DNA from: Pomphorhynchus laevis
Taxonomy: Eukaryota > Acanthocephala > Palaeacanthocephala > Echinorhynchida > Pomphorhynchidae
Assembly: GCA_012934845.2 (NCBI GenBank)
Contig: WNNJ02001841.1
Coordinates: 1 to 64,000, forward strand
Length of the DNA: 64,000 bases
Reading direction: 5' to 3'
The notes under the pieces are model-generated. The model saw only the letters and a list, made by a program, of their open reading frames with translations, was not told the DNA's origin and did not search any database. Position numbers and translations under genes: made by a program. Each line of letters opens with the position of its first letter. Positions within the stretch are counted from its first letter, which is position 1. Below are positions 38,292 to 52,200 of the stretch, in pieces.

Positions 38292-39009
38292 TTATTTATT
38301 ATCCATCCATAAAAATTTGCCACTTAAGAGTTTAAATTTATTCTTTATATTATTGTGTTGATTTATATATTTTACTATTTTCTGCTTGATGTTATTTTTA
38401 TAGTAACCTAGTTTAAAATATGTATCTATTAAATTATTTAAATGATTTTGAAGAAAACCAATATCATTACATATTGTTGCAATTCTTAAAATTTCATTAT
38501 TTAATGTATTATATTTTATATTATATGGTATGCATGAATGCTCATGCAAAAATATGTTTCTTGTAAATTTAAATATGTCATCTTTACGATATAAATTAAT
38601 AGTAGTTTTAATTGATGTTAATTTAATGTTCATATCTAGATATACACCTTCTTTATCATTAATATTGGTTTTATTAAGAATAAGGCTTTCTGGATAAATT
38701 TGTTCACTAATTGAATAAAAATTATTAGAATTAAATACACATATATCATCAATGTATCGAAACATTTCATATATTTATATAATTTAGATTATTTTTTAAA
38801 CAGTTATAAACAAATTCATATTTTATAAAGCTTAAAATTAAGTCAACTATAATTGGGCTACAATTACCTCCCATTAAAACACGTTTTACTTGTCTAAATA
38901 TAGATGTTGCTACTTTTAAATAATTTTGATTTATTAAAATATTTATGGATTCTAATAATTCAATTTTATCCATATATTTATATTTACTTGATGGTTTAAT
39001 TCGTAACAA
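38292..39009 (-). mobile_element. Reverse transcriptase fragment, PLE-like
   Basis: Two adjacent minus-strand frames, 39009-38767 and 38765-38292, separated by a stop or frame change. The first ends in VLMGGNCSPIIVDLILSFI (RT motif B with the GN.SP form). The second begins MFRYIDDICVFN (motif C, YIDD), followed by NKTNINDKEGVYLDMNI and IPYNIKYNTLNNEILRIATI. This pattern matches PLE-type RTs rather than LINE or LTR RTs. Neither an N-terminal half nor a GIY-YIG domain is found next to it. Confidence 0.65.
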
Positions 39010-40062
39010 CCGAATAACACGTATTTATCCAAAAGCAATAATCAACAGCAGGCTCCCCAGCATAGTCCAGTTGACGCTTATGACTATTACGAAATGGCCT
39101 TCCATACAATGAGCCCACTAATGCTAATACTTTACATAATTGGAAATTGAGAACATATATTCATATTCTCAGCCTCACTTTATGAGTTTTCTTCTGTTCA
39201 ATGTTAAGAGTCTTCAAATATTGCTTAGCGATGATAATATGGTTAGAGAATTATCAACTTTCGATATTGCAGTATTGTGTGAAACATTTTGTACCGATTC
39301 GATGTCACTTAACGGGTTCTATACTGTTAAGACATGTGCTTCTCTTAGGAGCAGGGGTGAGACAGTGGGTGGTATTATTCTTGTTATTAATCGTAACTTT
39401 AGGGAATGGGCTTATTCTTATTCTGGCAAGTGCATTTGCTTAGCGACTCCATATTTATACATAATTGGGTGCTATTTTAGCCCTAAATGATCTGCCTCAG
39501 ATATGATATATATGAGCTATCTTATTTTCTTAACAAACACTAACGTATCGAACACTTCGTTATAGTTGGAGATTTCAAAGCTAGATTTTCATATCCGTTA
39601 CAACAGAAGCTTCAACTGTTAGTTAGACTTTCTTAAAATTCGGCTTCAGGTTATAAACACCTGTAGAAGGCTGGTCTTACGAAGCTCCGAATGGGCGTAG
39701 CTGCATTGATATTATTTTCTCAAATGTAAGCGTATAAAATACCATCCTTATTCTTCGGTCATTGGGTCTCCTTATAAAGCTTAAGCCGGTATTGTGTGTA
39801 TTTAACTATTTAATGACAGTCTCGACAAAATCTCGTTTACAAGCATAGTCGGTTTATTCGCAATTCGCTTAGAGATATTAAAGGTATAAAGCTCTCCTGT
39901 AATGTATTACATTCGGTTGAAATTGACAATAGCTACACTATTCTCCGGCAAACACTTCTTGGGGCTTGTAATCAAATGTACGATCGTCAGAGATTTCCTA
40001 AACAAACTCCAAAACTGACTTTATTTAATACCTTGAGAACGTTATATAATAAGTTTGAAAGA

Positions 40063-40785
40063 TTATGTTTTTCTAATGACAACTACTTTGTGTCGACAAA
40101 TATACACGATCGGTTCAAAACTTTGAAAATCCGATGCACCTGAGATAAGTCGAATGAATAATTTAAGGCCCACTTAATTGTTATTCGGTTAATAACACGA
40201 TAAACGGGCCTATAACTTACAATTGAATGCTAAATCATAATTAATTTATTAAATTTTAATACTCCGAGTTATAATTCGTCGACACTTTTTTTATCTATTT
40301 CACAATTACAACGATAATCTCGCAGAGCTATATTTATAGTCAATTCATATAACTTTAAATAAAAACTATTAAATTTAAATATCATAATTTATTTTAGAAA
40401 TAACTTATCTTGAAAATCGCTACTGAACTTGTATATAAGTAACTGAACATTTCGCTAATAAACTATTTAAATAATCGCAACTGAACTTGATATTGATTAG
40501 TTATCAATATCAAGATATCATTGAGCTAATCATTAAGCGTTTATTGAGCTAATCAAATTTTCACCTGAATTTGATTATCCCCAAGTTCCAAGAGTTCGAG
40601 GGATTTCAACTTGTCCAGGTTTTCCATCTTGGTTATGCGATTTTTAATAAGATAAAGTTCATTAAGCTGTGACAAATGCGATAGATTTTCTATTCTGCTT
40701 ATCCGATTAAATGACAAATCAAGAAATCTAAATTGGAACATGACAATCTAAATGGCAAGCATTTTAAAGTTTATACTTAAGCTTG
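40063..40785. repeat. 723-bp copy of part of the sds22 locus inside LINE-C
   Basis: Matches 52375-53097 with constant offset 12312 and very few differences. The segment holds about 90 bases of LINE-C linker, then sds22 intron 4 sequence, all of exon 4, intron 3 and the last few bases of exon 3. Confidence 0.95.
40565..40727 (-). pseudogene. Orphan copy of sds22 exon 4
   Basis: The 163-base exon encoding [18 protein letters not shown] and the following two leucine-rich repeats, with its splice sites, nearly identical to 52877-53039. It lacks neighbouring exons and lies 2.6 kb beyond the sds22 stop codon, so it is unlikely to be used. Confidence 0.85.
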
Positions 40786-41363
40786 TATTACCTGCGCATA
40801 CTATACTGTGCTTTGGCGTCAGCTTTCTGAAATGAAAACTAGAAGGCAACTGAACGTGACAAATTACAAAGAGCGGAGAAAGCTTGATGGTTACTTCAAT
40901 CAAGAAAATTTTTCTTAGGAACACGTAATTCTCTGTCGGAGTGGATAAACCATTTCTCTTCAATACTTATCGCGTGTCCTCCTTCCATAAACACATGCAT
41001 GCCGCCTCTGCGATTTGGAAATTAGTGACTGTTCCGACTGCATTAATAGTTGTATTACGGTTGACGAGGTGTACCCATCATTAAACAAGATGGCAAACAA
41101 TAAAGCGTCAAGATTATACGATCTATGCACTGAACAAATCAAATCATATTTAAACCTACTAAATAATTATTGAGTTTACATGCTGAATTGCTTTCTGTTC
41201 GGCAATTCGATACCAGCCGAATGGCGCGAAGGGGTTATCAATGTTCTTTATAAGCATATCGCAAGTGTAGACTCGAAGGATTCGTACCGTGGTATAACAT
41301 TACATAACCACAATGGAGTGATAACCACTATATGTGAAGTGAAGAATCTTAGCATCTGCACTA

Positions 41364-41450
41364 GAGCTTTGCTCGTGCTTTGTAGCTAGAGAGCTTTTGC
41401 TCGTGCTTTGTAGCTAGAGAGCTTTTGCTCGTGCATTGTGCTTCAGCTTT
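41364..41450 (+). repeat. Short tandem repeat, unit about 30 bases
   Basis: Two to three copies of a unit containing GCTCGTGCTTTGTAGCTAGA. Confidence 0.8.
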
Positions 41451-41838
41451 ATACAAGCGTGTTGCTTGTTCAGCAACCTTAGTAAGCTGATGAGGGAAGG
41501 AACGATAGCCCACGTGCTGTCCTGTGAAGCCACTGCTTACGCGAACCATACCAGATGTAAGGCTGGTCATCGGTGGAGGAGCGTGTGCTTAGTGAATTCC
41601 TTTCCAATGTTTTCTCGTAAATAGCAGCAAAGGCTGAGAAGTACTCAAATAGATCATCAAAATCGTGGATAGTAAGGGACTAAGACAGTGTTTCTTAACC
41701 AGTGTTTCTTAAGACTGTTTTTTAATTTCAATTAATGAGATGGTTGTTCTTGTTTTCTAATCATCAATTGCGGTATCCGTGGCTCCAACTTCGATAACGC
41801 CAGTTTCATGTGATATACATTTACAGTTACATGTGATA

Positions 41839-42779
41839 TTACATTTCATGTAATGATATCACTTTTTCCTTTATTAATAAAAAAGCTTGTTTATTAATAA
41901 AAAAGCTTGTTGACCGATGTGCGAGAGGTAATCATTTTCGTATAAAAGAATTATTATTCTTTTCACAAAACCTTCATTTGTCGATTTAATATTATCCTCG
42001 TGTGGTTGTTTGAATCCTATCAGCATCATTGTACACTACAATCAGCGTGGGTGGACCTCATCAGCAGTGAGCTCACGCCTACATTTCGTGTTTCGGTCCT
42101 GTTACTGCTTCTGCTGAACACCTTGTCGCGGAAATGCTGGTTTATATTTAGCTTATATACTAAATTACACAATTAATGTGCTCTATATTTGGTGTGGGCG
42201 GTAACTAATATTCGCAATTCGAATCTACCACACACCGATTTAAATATATATAAATAAATATATATGATTATAACATTTAACTATATTTGGCTTATATAAC
42301 CAATTACACAATCTGTTCTATATTTGGTGTGGGCGGTAACTAATATTCGCAATTCGAATCCACCACACACCGATTTTTTATTCCGTTCTTATACGAAATG
42401 TTCACTGGACAGTAAACCAGCATTTATAAATATAGATGTAAACCAGCATTTCTAAATTGTAAATCAGCAAATATAAACCAGCATTTCTGCGACAAGGAGT
42501 CAGCAGAATCAGTAACAGGACCGAAACACGAAATGTAGGCGTGGGCTCACTGCTGATGAGGTCCACCCACGCTGATTGTAGTGTACAATGATGCTGATAG
42601 GATTCAAACAACCACACGAGGATAATATTAAATCGACAAATGAAGGTTTTGTGAAAAGAATAATAATTCTTTTATACGAAAATGATTACCTCTCGCACAT
42701 CGGTCAACAAGCTTTTTTATTAATAAACAAGCTTTTTTATTAATAAAGGAAAAAGTGATATCATTACATGAAATGTAAT
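41839..42779. mobile_element. 941-bp fold-back with 311-bp arms
   Basis: Arms 41839-42149 and 42469-42779 are near-perfect reverse complements around a 319-base spacer. Each arm contains the 370-nt family hammerhead-like unit (see 55318). In the spacer, a hairpin-forming word starting GGTGTGGGCGGTAACTAATA and ending ACCACACACC occurs twice (about 42192-42238 and 42322-42368). No protein is encoded. Another partial unit follows at 42780-42860. Confidence 0.85.
42518..42590 (+). ncRNA. Hammerhead-like motif, 370-nt family (right arm of fold-back)
   Basis: CTGATGA at 42553-42559, stem I CACTG before it against CAATG after the potential cleavage site GTGTA (42581-42585). GCGTGGG (42539-42545) pairs with CCCACGC (42566-42572), and GGACC (42518) can pair with GGTCC (42560). 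The expected GAAA before stem III reads GATT, so classical activity is doubtful. The left arm has the same motif on the minus strand near 42025-42100. Confidence 0.45.
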
Positions 42780-42860
42780 ACCCACGCTGATTGTAGTGAA
42801 CAGTGATGCTGATAGGATTCAATCAACTACACGAGGATAATACCAAACCGACCAATGGAG

Positions 42861-43343
42861 AATAGCGGCTCGTTTAATCAATATTCACAATAGTTCACAA
42901 AATATCACCTTATTTTATGTTCTATTTGTGCTGTGAAATAAGTTAACCAGGAATGGTCAAAGTCCAGTCTGACGAATAAAAAAATTACCTAAATATTTAA
43001 AACCAAAGAACTTATTAAATTTGGATTTGATTTTTATCGTAATTTTTCTTGTGTTTAATGGTTCTATTTATTTTTTAATTCACATTTTTTAATTAAGTGC
43101 TGGATCATTAGTAATCCACTTGCTTAAATAAAAGTCGACTAATAACTTGAGTAGCAAAGTTAAATTTGTAATAAACACATTGAATAAACGTGGAAATGTA
43201 AATGAATTATTAACAATAAATCAAAAATAAGCAAAAAATTAGTTAATTATAAATTAATTATATAAGACCACATTTGACGTGGAAAATGAAGGAATGCGAG
43301 CAGGTAGTTTTATTACTAAAGAACAAATGCGTTTTGGTGCATT
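42861..43343. other. Between fold-back and sds22 stop
   Basis: AT-rich. An AATAAA on the minus strand at 43308-43313 is placed to serve as the sds22 polyadenylation signal. Confidence 0.45.
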
Positions 43344-46198
43344 CTAATCTATTGTATTTTGAACATTTGCTCTCGTAAATGTTGCATCTATTTGTTTCAA
43401 ATTAGGCAAAATTATCATTATTTTCTTTCTATACAATGAATCGTCTTTCTGAATGGGATTACCTTCGAAGTAAACACATATCAATGACGGTAGAGTTGTG
43501 AGAACATCCAACGATTTCCAATTGGTTATCTTGTTATTACCTAGAAGTTAAGAAGATTCCAGTAATTTGAAAATATAATCCAAAATTAAATTTTAAGTGC
43601 TGGCTTTTAATATAGAAGAATAAACTAAAAACCTAATCTCGGTTAAATGTGTTTAAAAGAGACAAAGTCTTCCGTATAGCATTAATTCACATATTTAATC
43701 CACATTTTGTGATTCCTTTGATCTTAATGCTTTATGATAAAATTATTAATTGTAACATATAACTATCATACATATACGGATGATCAATACGGCATTTTGA
43801 ATTATAATTTCAATTTTTAAATTATATTAATCTTATTCCCCTCGTATAAATTATTTCATAATCTACACAAAGTTTAGTAACAATTTCAATATTTACTAGC
43901 ATTTATAAAAATATTTTACTTATCAATTATATAAATAGGAAGCCTGATCTTCTAGTGTTCATTCGTATGTTCATTTTGTTAGATGTTTCACCAACATAAT
44001 GTACCTTGCATACTCTGCATTCATAGATATGTACATTGTTCTCTGACTTACAATTCAGTTTTGTTACAATTCTATAGCTCTGTCCTATCAACGTACTTTT
44101 GAACGAATTTGTCATAATCCGGACAGCATTGGCATCGTTTGTCGTTTGTTCATTTTCATCTTCAATTTGCTTTCCAGGATTGTTAATCAATCGACGAAGA
44201 TTCATCGGTGTCCGGAATGAGATATCTAACAGTAATAGCATCTGAAATATCTCTATTTAGTCCTAGCAGTGCTGGGTGATAATCGAAGACATCGTAAGAG
44301 TTCTCTTTGATATCTGCGTTCTGTTTTTCTGACGATAAGAATTTTGCTATCAACCAGGAAAACACATGATGAAATTGTCTTTTGATCTGTCTCAGTGTAT
44401 ATCGTCTATCAATGAACTCGTTTTTAGGATTTTAAGACATTTCTTTAAATGTATTTTAGTTTAGCACATATTTTTTAATTTTTGTCTTTTAGTTGAGCAC
44501 ATATTATTAGGTTTCTGATGTCTTTGAATTTGCGATATAACCTAGTTTCCCAAGTAGAAGTCCGTATCAGAAACACATCAAGAAAATGAATTTCCTTGGC
44601 ATCTAAGTAATCAGAGAAGGTAAAACATGGTTCAGACTCCGAATTTAAACCCCTTACGAAACTTGATCCTAAGATGAAATTACGGCCGTGATCCCAAGAT
44701 GAGATTTAGAAATATAGGTTTCCTCCATTTTAGCAAAGTATAGACCGGCATAGGTAGAACCGACTGGTATGCTCATCGCTGCCTCTACTAACTGTTTATA
44801 TAAAATATCGTAGTCGTTGATTGCATTGACACAATTTTCGTGTCGTATAGATGTGAACAATGACTGAACATCCAGAGTGCAAATTACCAAGGAAGTATAT
44901 GCGGTACTTTTATCAAAAGTATTTGATACTTTTTCGCATACTGTCCCGCAATCGCGCACAATAGGTCTATCAGGACAAGGTTACTGGTCCTTGTGTATCT
45001 TGAGTAACAGGTAGATATCGCCTGGTATTAAATTCTTCACCGTCAGTAGATTTTACAACTGAGCGTCAGTAATAGTTAAAGTGACATAATCAAAGTATGT
45101 AGTTGATATCGTTACATATGAGTCCGTTTGTAATTGTTTCAACCCTTCAACTATGTAATATTTTCTACCCAATACAACTAATTTGCCTCCTTTATCAGCT
45201 AGAACCATTATAATATCTGAGTTGTTCTGGAGTTCTCGCTCACACGTTTATTCTTTAGATTTTTGAAACGTTATAAACTGAGGTTAACTATCATTGATTT
45301 TCTTATCTTTAATCCCTTAATTGTGACATTTTGTTCAGATAGTATCGTAAAAACTGTGCGTAAACCAATACATTACATTTTCTCATTATGTGCAGGTTTC
45401 TATTTGGGAAGCGTTCATAATATGTACCATAAATATATATTATGGTGCATATATTAATTATATATAATTATATATGCATATAATTATATATAGGCAGAAA
45501 AACATTCACTATATGCTTGAAGCAATGGCGAAAATCGCGCTTTCGAAGTTTTACCGTTCCCCAGAATCCTCATAGGACCAGTAATATTATTTACTGTGAA
45601 TGCATATTACTCGTAAAAATATAATTCCAGAAAATTGCAAATACGCATTTGTTCATTTTATTGACCATTGGAAAAAATTAAGTGGTTTTAAGGCAATGAT
45701 TTAAGGAATCAGAGATGGTTTGTAATTTATTGGCCACCTTATTACTACGACTGATATGTAAATGTATCTGTAACTTAGAGGTTACGAATTAGTGATCTCT
45801 AAGTTTACATATGCAATTACATATGCGTGCAATAATGCATAATAGGGATCAAAAATAAAAATGAAATACCGTATGGTCTAGTAGACCTATAAATTAAACT
45901 TGCTTAGTACCCCGTCAATTTCTTATGTTTATAATAGGACAAATAAATTTAGAATTACTTGTTCTACTGGTATATCTGTCATTATGTAAACACGAGCACA
46001 AAGAGATGACCACACTAACCTACAAAACAAGAAATAAGTTTGTGGAGAAAACATTTTGTTTGATATAGAAAGAGTCGTAAATAAATGTGTCTATTATATA
46101 CTGAATAAATATTCTTATTGAAATTTGTTTAACGGCAGATTATTAGTAAATAGCCATAAACGTATGCATCTCAATTCATATTTGCACATATGTCTTAG

Positions 46199-46290
<92 letters not shown>

Positions 46291-49200
46291 CCTAAGAACT
46301 CATATCTGAGAGATATCTTTGGCTCATTTGTCTAGCGACTTGCGAGCAATATGATGCAAAATGAAAAACAAATGTTTCATAAACCTAGTACGAAGTAGGT
46401 TTAAACTACTTTAGTTGGAGAAACCACGTATGCTTACGTTCATGGGAAACATAGTATTCTAGTCATATTTGCACTGAATCTGATCAAGTTGTTATTGGAC
46501 AAACTTGATAAGGTATAAGAAAACTAATTTTATAAATATAAAAATGCTACATGCGCAATTTCTGATCATTTTGTAGTAAATCAAAACATTATCTTTTCAT
46601 TTATCATTTATTAATTTTAACGATTATTTTATTAATTTTTATTTTTTATTAAATTAAAGAGAAAATAATAAAAAAGTAATAATGGATTAAAATGGAGATA
46701 CAAATAATAAATTTTACATATACAATCATAATTTGCATAATAATTATTTAATTAATAATATAATAATATTATTAATATTAATTAATATTAATATTATAAA
46801 TTTATATTAATAATATTTATATTAATATTAATTAAAATAAATCATATTAATTAATAATATTATTATATTATTAATTAGAAATAATTATTATGCAAATAAT
46901 AAAGCTTTAATCGATTGATTTGTGCTAGTATTTTATATAAATTATTATTACAAATTATATTATATTTTATTGAATATAAAACGAATGTTATTCTACGTGA
47001 ATATTAAAAACCTTATTAGCTTACATTATTAAAAGCGTTTTGTTTCATTAGCTTACCCATCCATAGATCTTCAAGACAAGCTAGGTTGTCGAGATTTTCT
47101 ATTATAGCAATTTTATTTGATGACAGATCCAAAATGCGCAATTTGCTCTAAAGTGAAATGGCATAGATGTGTTGAAATTAACGATTTACTATACACAACA
47201 GGATAATCCTTCAATTTTCGACAGACAGTTGTCGCTTAAGTATAAGCTTTCGAGTGAATGAAGATTGTCAATACCTTCAATGGTCGGAATCATATTGCTC
47301 TATAATGAAGAAACAATATATAAAATTAACATTTTTAATAAAATTAAAAAATACAAATAAATTAAATTTCATCGACCAAATAGATTAATTGAAAGTAAAT
47401 TTCACTTAATTGAAAGTTCCGAATAAAATTAAAAGTTCCGAATTTTAGACTGAATTTCATTTTTAAAATCAATTCATCTCTTATTTTTCATTGCGCTTGA
47501 CCAAACGTTCGCGTCAATCAGAATAATAAACGAAATAAAATTTTAATCAACTTACAAGCGCATTTGCGATCCCAATTGCTTCGTCAAAGTATTATTTGGC
47601 AAGATCCAATTATGCATACATGTGTTTTATAATAAATATTATATTGAATAAAATATAATTTGTGATAATGGAAATAATATATACCACTATACAATATAAT
47701 GCAATATTAATATTTTTAATAATAAAAAATTATTTAAACTATTACAATATTTCATACTACATATCATAGCATTGTTAAGTAATATTAGACCGACACAAAA
47801 TACTGCTATCTACAATAAAGTATCTACAATACTCTACCACAATTTATAATATATCGAATGTTATGCTCTTGCGTTAATTATAAATTTGAGCAAATATTTT
47901 TAAAATATAAAATTTAAACATTAATAAAAAATTATATTCAACTCAAATCGTGTCCTGATATTTATGTTGTAAAGGAAAGTAACTTTAAACTTGAGTGAAC
48001 TCACTCACTCTTCTAATGATATCGCTGCTATGTACGAGATCTTTTCGTATATCAATTTTATAGCTCCGTAAAGTGTACGTCCTTAACTACTACGCTTACC
48101 TGCCAAAAGGTTGAATATTCCTTCAACGTTTTAGCAGTTTATGCGAATCATGTGCGGGCTTTATCATTGTTGAAATTATCGAACCTTATATTATCATTAC
48201 AAGATGACATTGCGAGCTACCTCCATATATTATCATTGCAAGATGACATTGCGAGATACCTCCATATATTATCCTTGCAAAATTGTCACAATGGGAGACG
48301 CCATTATGACAACGTTTTTGTCATAATACTATCATTACCGTCATAATAAAATTTTGTTAAACATGGTCCATAGATGATATTAATGTTTGATAAAGAGTAA
48401 TTCTTAGTACGAAAGCACAAGTCGGTATCATTGGGCATCAACACGGATGGTGAGATATGGTCTCATAATTGTACAGCATCATTGTACTTTAAATTCTCTT
48501 GATTTTCGGTTCTTATTCGTTTCGTGCCAATGGAGATTTAAATGCTAGTTCACGCAGTATTCAAAGTACGTATTAGCAGCTTGAAGCATCGTCATGAGTC
48601 AAGTCAAATAACTTGTTTGTATATCGAACCAGAGAGTCGATTATCAATTGAATATAATGAGAGAGTATTTATGCTAATAGATTTAACGATTATATTGTAG
48701 ATGTAAAAAAATCCTTGTATTACAAGGATTTTAACTCCTTGTATTAATTGCTAGTTTAATATTAAAATTTTTATAAATGAATAATCATAAAATATAAATT
48801 ATTATTAAATACATTTTCTAAAGATAATAATAACTTTTTATTAATGAATAAAAATTGTTTATGTAACATTAAAAATATTGAAATTAAATTTTGCTAATAA
48901 AAATTCAACTTTATATTAAAATTTCTTCTATAACTAAAGCTATAGCATCGCATGGTATGAACAAACAGTTGCCGAAAAACTAAACAACAGTTGAATTAAT
49001 ACGGATTTAATTTAAAAAACTTATTATATCTAAACTAAAACTTTCTTACAGATAAACTAAAATTATAAATCACCACAAGCTATCTTAATGTCTTTAAGAT
49101 TTTTTATAGTTTTCTACATAAAAGTAGCTTTTGTAACTTTTCATACTTAAGCATACTAGGACGAGGTCAAAAGCACACTATTGAAATATAATAATGAGAT

Positions 49201-52200
49201 CAAAAGCTTAGAAATAACATATTATATTATTTAAAGGGACTGGTTAAGATAATAAAAATTTATGTTTTTAAACGAAATTTTATAAATAAGTTATCCAAAT
49301 GAATGTTTCGACTTACAAAATGTTTAGATGCTTATATGCACATAATATTTTAATAAAACTACAGTCATCGATAGAATTAATTATTACTAATATTATTAAT
49401 TTATTATTACTATCAAAATTTATACGAAAATATATAAAATATAGATAAACATTTATACGAAAATATATGAAATATTAATAAAATAATATTAATATGATAT
49501 AATCATATTAATATGATAATAATATTATGATATAATATTATTAATTATATTATCATTATAATATAATATTATAATTATATTATTAATTATATTATAATAT
49601 TATTAATTATCATAATAATATATTATGTAATTAATTTACTAATATTTATATGATAATAATATTAATATTAATATGTAGTATATGACATATTATAATATAT
49701 ACTTTAAAAATTCATATCATTGATTTAAATAAAAACTAAAAAAAAAAACTTAAAAATTTTAATTAAAAAGTTTATTAATAATAAAAACACCTTACCGGTA
49801 AAGCAAGGGTTTTCAGATTTTTTACATTATCCAGGTTTTCAATTTTCTTAATTTTATTCTCTCCCAAATAAAGTTCTCTCAGATTTGTCAAGGCGTCAAT
49901 GTTTTCAATTGTCTTAAAAAAAAAGAAAAATAAGAAATACATTTAATATTTAAACCGCAAATGAAATCATTTCCTTTCTATTAAATTTTCAAGCAAAATT
50001 TATGCTGCTTATTTCAGTTTTAAATCCATGCAATTAAAAATTTAAATTTAAAAATTTATTAAAAATTTCAGAAAAACTCGGTTATCGAATACAGCATTTA
50101 ATGGAGTTATTGATCGACTTAATTAAATTGAAATAAACTTAAAATTATTTAATTAATTAGATAATTAATTACTTGTTTCAAAAAATTCATATTAATTAAA
50201 AATATTCATTTTAAAAAATCAAAATAATCAATTCCAAAACGCCACTAATAGTTTTATTAGAAAAAACAATTAAACTTTAATCGATTATAAAAAAATTCCC
50301 ATTAAACTAATAATTGAAAACTCAGTTATTGAATACTAACAACTTGGTTATATGTAGCTTATTGATTCACTTAATTTAATTTAAATAATTAAAATTATTT
50401 TATTAATCAAGTAATTAATTGCATATCAAATATAAATTAAAAATTTGCATAAAACCGAAATAGTCAATACCGACAAGTTACTGATATTTTTATTATAAGT
50501 GAAAATATGTCTTTGATCGATTTAAGACAAAATCGATTACATAACAAAATCCTAAGTAGTATATATAATTTGCATTTAATATAACTAAAATATATTTTAT
50601 AAAGGTATAATAATTATCGAATTTTTAAATAAAGTGTATTATTTTCTAATCATAATTTTTGATACAACGTCTGTTATTTATTATTCAATTCATAAAAATT
50701 AACTTTTATCTTAAATTTTGATTTTTTTAACTTGATATAAATTATAGAAAATCTAAAAACAATTATTTATTTTATTATTTAATTATTAAATTTTGATTTA
50801 GCATTATTATGTTTTGTTTATTTTATAATTATATTAAATACGTAGACTCAGTTAGCTGATTTGATTATTTATAAATATGGTGTATTATGGTTTAATATAA
50901 ATTTACCATATAGTGATATATATTATGGTGATATTACACCATATGCAACTCGGTAATTCCTGGAATTACTGGCTACTATATATTTATGGAAATCAATTAT
51001 TAATAGAAATTGGGATCCATGAACGAAACTATTATTTGATATTGTAATAACTAATTGCCGAAACAGCCACGTAGGTAATGCCATTTTTATATTTTGCTAA
51101 TATGATTTCCAGGTTATGATGTAGTGCCATGCAATACATTGTGCGAATACCGATAAATTTGGTCTTGACTTGGTGGACGCTGACAACAAGGATAAAAGAA
51201 ACAATGTGATTAAAGAAACAAATGGAATTTATGAATCCTTTGAATCAATATAAAAAATGTTTTTTTTGTAAAATCATTAAATTAATTTTAAATCATTAAA
51301 TTATCAATAATGATTTTCTCAAATCGTTATTTAGAAATCATTAAACCGCATCCTGGTTTCTTATGCGAACTTAATGCGGTTGCATTCGAAAAATATATTT
51401 TTGATTGCTTTCATTTGATTCGCAATTAATAAAAATAAGATAAAAATTAATATTTTAATTCAATTTATATTTTATATTTATTCTATGCATATTTTTGAAA
51501 TAATGCAAAGAAAAAGTATTTCATAGTTAAATTCACTATCGGTAACGTTTAATTAATAAAAAGAAAATGATTATAGAAATGATTATTGAAATGATTATTG
51601 AAATAAAATGTTAATATTAAATTCAATATAAATGAATCAATAATTAAATTCAATATTTATACTTCTTCCCTATTTAAAACGATAACATCAATTATATTAT
51701 AATATCAAAAATATTAATCACAATATCAAATATTATATAAAAATAATAAATCGGGTATTTATTCATCATTTATCCGATTATTTAATCGGCAAACCGATTA
51801 ATCGCTGCCCAAAGATTATTTATAGATTGCATTTAGGATATTAGTAGATTTACTATTACCACTGCATGCAGTGCTAAAATTCAAATTAGAATTGACAAAT
51901 TCATTGGATGATGACATGTTACTTTAAATTGATAAGATAAAAATAATAATCTATCAAGTGTTAATTCAAAAATTAATATTTATAACGCAATCATTTTTAG
52001 CCAGACGCGGAAGAATGGTAGCAAGTACCGTTTCGTAATCATAATGACTTATCAGTGCCAGATCCCTCCCACTGCTGGATACAGAGGTGGACTGGCAAAC
52101 GGCACACGAGTCATGTGTGCCAGTCTTTCTCTGTATCCATTAGTGGGAGGGATCTGGCACTGATGAGTCATTGTGATGACGAAACGGTACTTGCTACTGT

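Larger units (their letters stand above)
39140..41360 (+). mobile_element. LINE-C, endonuclease to RT start, interrupted by a host segment
   Basis: Plus-strand LINE. 39140-39490 is an APE-type endonuclease start (LSTFDIAVLCETF, GGIILVIN, IIGCYFSPK), followed by FVIVGDFKARF near 39570 and a linker to about 40150 (LLGACNQMYDRQRFPK). 40786-41360 resumes with the RT N-terminus (ITVDEVYPSLNKMANNKA, GNSIPAEWREGVI, SKDSYRGITL). Between them lies a segment copied from the sds22 gene. Frameshifts and stops are present. Clade not determined. Confidence 0.78.

Noticed and set aside
40565-40727. A second functional sds22-related gene
   Set aside because: Only one exon plus flanks is present, as part of a 723-bp copied segment in a LINE.
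42192-42368. tRNA gene in the fold-back spacer (AATTCGAATCC looks like a T-arm)
   Set aside because: The word is only about 46 bases, has no D-arm or anticodon arm, and is better explained as a hairpin repeat.
42518-42564. A permuted type II hammerhead using GGACC-GAAA upstream and CTGATGA-GGTCC downstream
   Set aside because: Stem II and a small stem III can form, but no stem I can be drawn flush with the core, and the GGACC half is lost in several copies. The type I reading is more consistent, so this is kept only as an alternative.
41364-42779. CRISPR-like array of short repeats
   Set aside because: Repeats are tandem or inverted with no regular unique spacers, and the genome is animal.
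46202-46288. Possible replication origin or regulatory AT tract
   Set aside because: It is a plain TA microsatellite with no supporting context.
48152-48346. Small protein with 13-residue repeats
   Set aside because: The repeat comes from a 39-base tandem repeat whose period happens to keep frame, within an sds22 intron.
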